The translations under genes and the position numbers were made by a program. A stretch of 64,000 bases of DNA from Mesostigma viride (Eukaryota; Streptophyta; Mesostigmatophyceae; Mesostigmatales; Mesostigmataceae). The stretch is from the NCBI GenBank assembly GCA_009746045.1, contig RPFO01001815.1, forward strand, positions 62,001 through 126,000. Direction: 5' to 3'. The notes beneath the pieces were generated by a model, which worked only from the letters and a program-made list of their open reading frames with translations, was not told the origin of the DNA and searched no databases. Shown here piece by piece: positions 61,241-64,000 of this stretch (its first letter is position 1; each line of letters begins with the position of its first letter).

Positions 61241-63626
61241 AACATGTTAGTGTATTAGCAATGGTGGTGCGAATCAAGCCAGGAAATTTTTGTGGACGAT
61301 TTTGATTATAGTCTGGAGTTTATAAACGGAGTATTTGACATGGGAGCGCCTGGGCCGTGATATTCTTGCCCGATTTCCATTGTCGACCATGTTTTAGGGA
61401 CGTTCAGGCTGGGCAGCGAGCGCACCTTATAGGTCTTCACTTTCGGTATTTCTTGGACCTAGAACGCAGCACAAGCGTGGTTTATATCATTTTCGAACCG
61501 GTTGGCCAGCTTTGGTGCGCTCAGCTCTCGGAAAGCTGACCTCGCTGCGGATTTCAGCGACTTTTTTGCAACCATCTGGAATGAGGCGACGTAAGTAGCA
61601 GGTACGTGCCGGGGTGCCCTAGATCATGAGTGTAACTGGCAACGCTGTCGTGGTGTTTTGAGTCAGTAAGCTATGCCTAAAAAGAGGGGACGCTCTCTGT
61701 GCACATAACTGTCACACATAGTTGGTTTACGTCATACAATTTTTTACGTCTCTATCTTCGTCGTCCGCTGCAGCTAAAACACACATGCGTAAGAGCAGTT
61801 TTACTCATGTGTTAGTTATAAACCATGGTCCTATGGCCTGCAGTCGTTCAGGGTGTTCTCAGACAGTATATACAATATGGTTTACGTGTTACATGCACCC
61901 TGAATTCGCTCACAAAGCGTTGCATGTTAGCACAACGTTGTTCTGTAACTTGATTTGGCTGCATTCATGTGTTAGTTGCAATGCAAATGCAATGTTTTTT
62001 CATCGCTGGGTGGTGGCCAGCATGTCCGTGATGTCAAAGAAGGTTTGGCATATGCTTAGAGAAAGTTTACCGCAAGGGGTGGGCCATGTTCAAGCCGGGC
62101 AACCTCAGCAACCATGCAACCGTATATTGCATTACCTGCACCATCTGTGACACCGTTAAGCACGCGTATATATAGAGGCAGCCACAGCAGGGTATGGCCT
62201 TGTTATACGCTGCCCCGCCATCCCAAGGCCTCGTAGGGTCCCCTAGCGCTTGTAAGATGCTCAAGGGACCGTGTGGATAGCATGGTCATGCGTTGACACT
62301 AATTGGTCCTATTGGTCCTAAATTCTCATTTTGACCAAATTCGCGGTTTGAGGCCTGCCATGGGCCAGGGTCCATTCAGGCACTAAATGTAATTATTTGA
62401 ACCCAGGTTTTTGTCCAAAATTCAAAAAGTGTGTTATCTGTCAGTGGTAAAAATGCCAGGGTCAAAATTTGATGTTTGCACATATATTTTTTAATTCAAA
62501 CTGGTCCTAAAATAAGGACTTTTCTTGGGAACATGGACACTAAAGAAAGTGGCTCGTGCTTGTTAGAAAGGAGGCAGTGTGCATATTGCGGGACACAATG
62601 CTTTGGTGGCACATGCGTCAGGTAGGTTGTTCCAATGGTCTCTTCACCTTTCCCACTGAGTAAATGATAGCCTTTGTCATGCTAACCAGAGCAGCTAGCC
62701 ACAGGTTGGCTGGATAAAAAATCAGCTTATTTTCTCTTGATATACTGCGTGTGTGGTCCTCCACATGTCCGGCTTGTTGGGCATTTTGGAAGAGGGTTTT
62801 TAATGTGTTGTTGGGTGGAACAACTTGGTTGTTGGCACAAAATCACACATTATTAGCCTGAGATAGGCATGACATAGGCTGCTCAGGCGTGTCGTCCTAC
62901 CAGCCTTGTTGTTAAGGGTAGACTCACAAGGCTGGCTGTGCCGATGGAGGGGTGGGGCGTATGACGCTCCGGACATCCTCATCACACTCCGTGATCAAAG
63001 TGGGCATGTTTTTGGGTGTCTAGGGTAGCAAAACAGATGTCATTTTGGCTCAGCACTAGCTCAATTCTCTTTTAGCGTCTACCCAGGTGGCATCACAGGA
63101 AAATCAATAACTTGAGCTACGCTTGTCAGAATGAGCTCAAACTTTGGGGTTGTGTTTCCCCCCACTCAGTGGAATTTAAAATGTATGGATGACCCAATCT
63201 GATGTGTTAATGATTTGATTTTTTTTTTTGGCTCAAAAAAGTACCCATTTTGTGGGAAAATTAATAACTCAAACAAATGTGACCATTTTGGCCATGTAAA
63301 TAGCCCAGCTTTTAAAAAAGTGGGGGAACTTTGCAGAAATGTACGGGCAGGTCATTTGGATAAGTGGTTTGTCTTGGGCAAAATATCTCATAAATAGCGT
63401 CTTTTTCTATTTTTAGCTCGCCACCGGTGCGTGGTTGGGGGTAGTACCCCCAACAAGGGGTGGCATGAATGTCCAAACATCATATTTATGGTACTCAATC
63501 ATCACTAGATGGTTCCCGAGTGCATTGGAACTGATATTCATTAAAGTCAGTTTTTCAGGCTTTTGGACGTGCGAGTCCCCTTAATTAATTAATTAATTAA
63601 TTAATTAATAATTAATTGAACACGTG

Positions 63627-63640
63627 CTCCCGTTGGGGAG
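63627..63640 (-). other. LINE-type 3' stem-loop, right-edge element
   Basis: On the plus strand CTCCC-GTTG-GGGAG: a 5-bp perfect stem, identical to the copy B hairpin in sense orientation. Confidence 0.75.
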
Positions 63641-63847
63641 TCACGGAGCACCGAAGTGCTTTTAATCCCTGCGTGTGCACAACAAGAGAAAGGGCAGAGA
63701 CCCCCAGTCTCCTTCATGCCAAAGGCATGCCACAGCTGCACTCGGACACGCTAAACGATCCGGCAATCTGTGGTGCAATAAGACCCATGTGAGCATGGCA
63801 TAACAAGGAGCGTGGGCATTCACATGCATTCACATGTGCTGGGTTTT

Positions 63848-64000
63848 CTACTCCAGTTCAGACTCATAAAACTTGCTATCGCTGTCCACCCGAATAGGGC
63901 CTTGATGCTGCTCCTTGTTATTGCGGTCCTGTAACACTTTCGCAACGAGGGAGTCATCATCCAAGTCATTGTTGTTACGCGGAGGGTGTCGCACCTCATC
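63848..64000 (-). CDS. Unidentified retroelement ORF, C-terminus only
   Basis: Open from the window edge for 50 codons to a TAG at 63848. The sequence is acidic and Asn/Asp-rich (NNNDLDDDSLVAKVLQDRNN) and ends DSKFYESELE. No domain is recognisable. Its position before a B-type 3' UTR suggests it is the last ORF of a LINE or of a dependent element. Confidence 0.4.
   Translation of the reverse strand, partial: DEVRHPPRNNNDLDDDSLVAKVLQDRNNKEQHQGPIRVDSDSKFYESELE

Larger units (their letters stand above)
59897..63580 (+). mobile_element. DNA transposon T2, TTAA target site, 3.7 kb, relative of T1
   Basis: The ends are GGGGACTCG (59897-59905) and CGAGTCCCC (63572-63580), flanked by TTAA on both sides (59893-59896 and 63581-63584). 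The left 120 bp match the right end of T1 in reverse orientation, including GTGCACGGTGCGCGCACCCC, TTGCGGAAGTGGCCATGGCG and ACTGC. The right end matches the left end of T1 (ATCAAATCATTAACACAT versus ATCAAATCAATAACACAT, and AATGGGTACTTTTTT versus AAAGGGTCTTTTTT). No PHD finger or long ORF remains, so T2 is decayed or non-autonomous. Confidence 0.75.
63581..64000 (-). mobile_element. LINE-type element at the right edge (3' end, B-type terminus)
   Basis: In minus orientation: the end of an ORF (stop at 63848), a 3' UTR matching copy G (43009-43190), a perfect stem-loop at 63627-63640 and a (TTAA)n tail (63581-63618) in which T2 is inserted. The part beyond about 63830 differs from copy G, so it is a different element sharing the 3' end. 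Confidence 0.7.

Noticed and set aside
59890-63600. T2 interpreted as an LTR or LINE element
   Set aside because: The ends are short inverted repeats with a TTAA duplication and match both ends of T1. No RT motif is present.

Overview
The window is nuclear DNA of a photosynthetic eukaryote, most likely a chlorophyte green alga. Evidence: GT-AG introns, GC-rich coding exons, an RRLLQ tract of the kind common in secreted green-algal proteins, a gene whose product has a bipartite thylakoid-lumen targeting signal, and a dense mix of LINEs, a Ty1/copia element and TIR transposons. No bacterial gene organisation is visible. The species cannot be named from sequence alone. Layout. (1) 1-23.4 kb holds the 3' part of one large + strand gene whose 5' end lies outside the window. 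Seven small exons, each opening and closing in phase 1, encode one Cys-rich module apiece. Two larger exons then encode a von Willebrand D / root-cap-like C-terminal domain. Its introns carry a 62-bp minisatellite (about 90 copies), a 50-bp minisatellite (about 43 copies), a 16-bp minisatellite, a GGAGGC microsatellite and a 2.5-kb TIR element. (2) 24.4-46.5 kb is an island of non-LTR retrotransposons: minus-strand copies to 34.8 kb, then plus-strand copies. It holds one nearly full-length APE-endonuclease/RT element (about 26.5-31.6 kb), a diverged second RT family, a third family with ORF1 plus endonuclease, several 5'-truncated copies stacked head to tail, and three elements that carry only an ORF1-like gene. 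Autonomous and ORF1-only copies end in the same small stem-loop (CTCC-CAAC-GGAG type) followed by an A/T tail, often (TTAA)n. (3) 46.5-49.9 kb and 59.9-63.6 kb are two related DNA transposons with TTAA target-site duplications, both sitting in LINE-type A/T tails. The first encodes a PHD-like zinc finger. (4) 51.5-52.6 kb is a compact three-exon gene for a predicted thylakoid-lumen acidic protein. (5) 53.5-59.9 kb is a nearly intact, young Ty1/copia retrotransposon on the minus strand, flanked by a 5-bp ATTAA duplication. (6) The right edge carries another LINE-type 3' end and the end of an unidentified ORF. How the parts relate: LINE tails supply TTAA sites, later LINEs and TTAA-specific transposons land in them, and the ORF1-only elements appear to use the LINE machinery through the shared 3' stem-loop. 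Several reading-frame breaks in otherwise good ORFs fall in 8-9-base G/C runs, so some apparent pseudogenes may be assembly errors.
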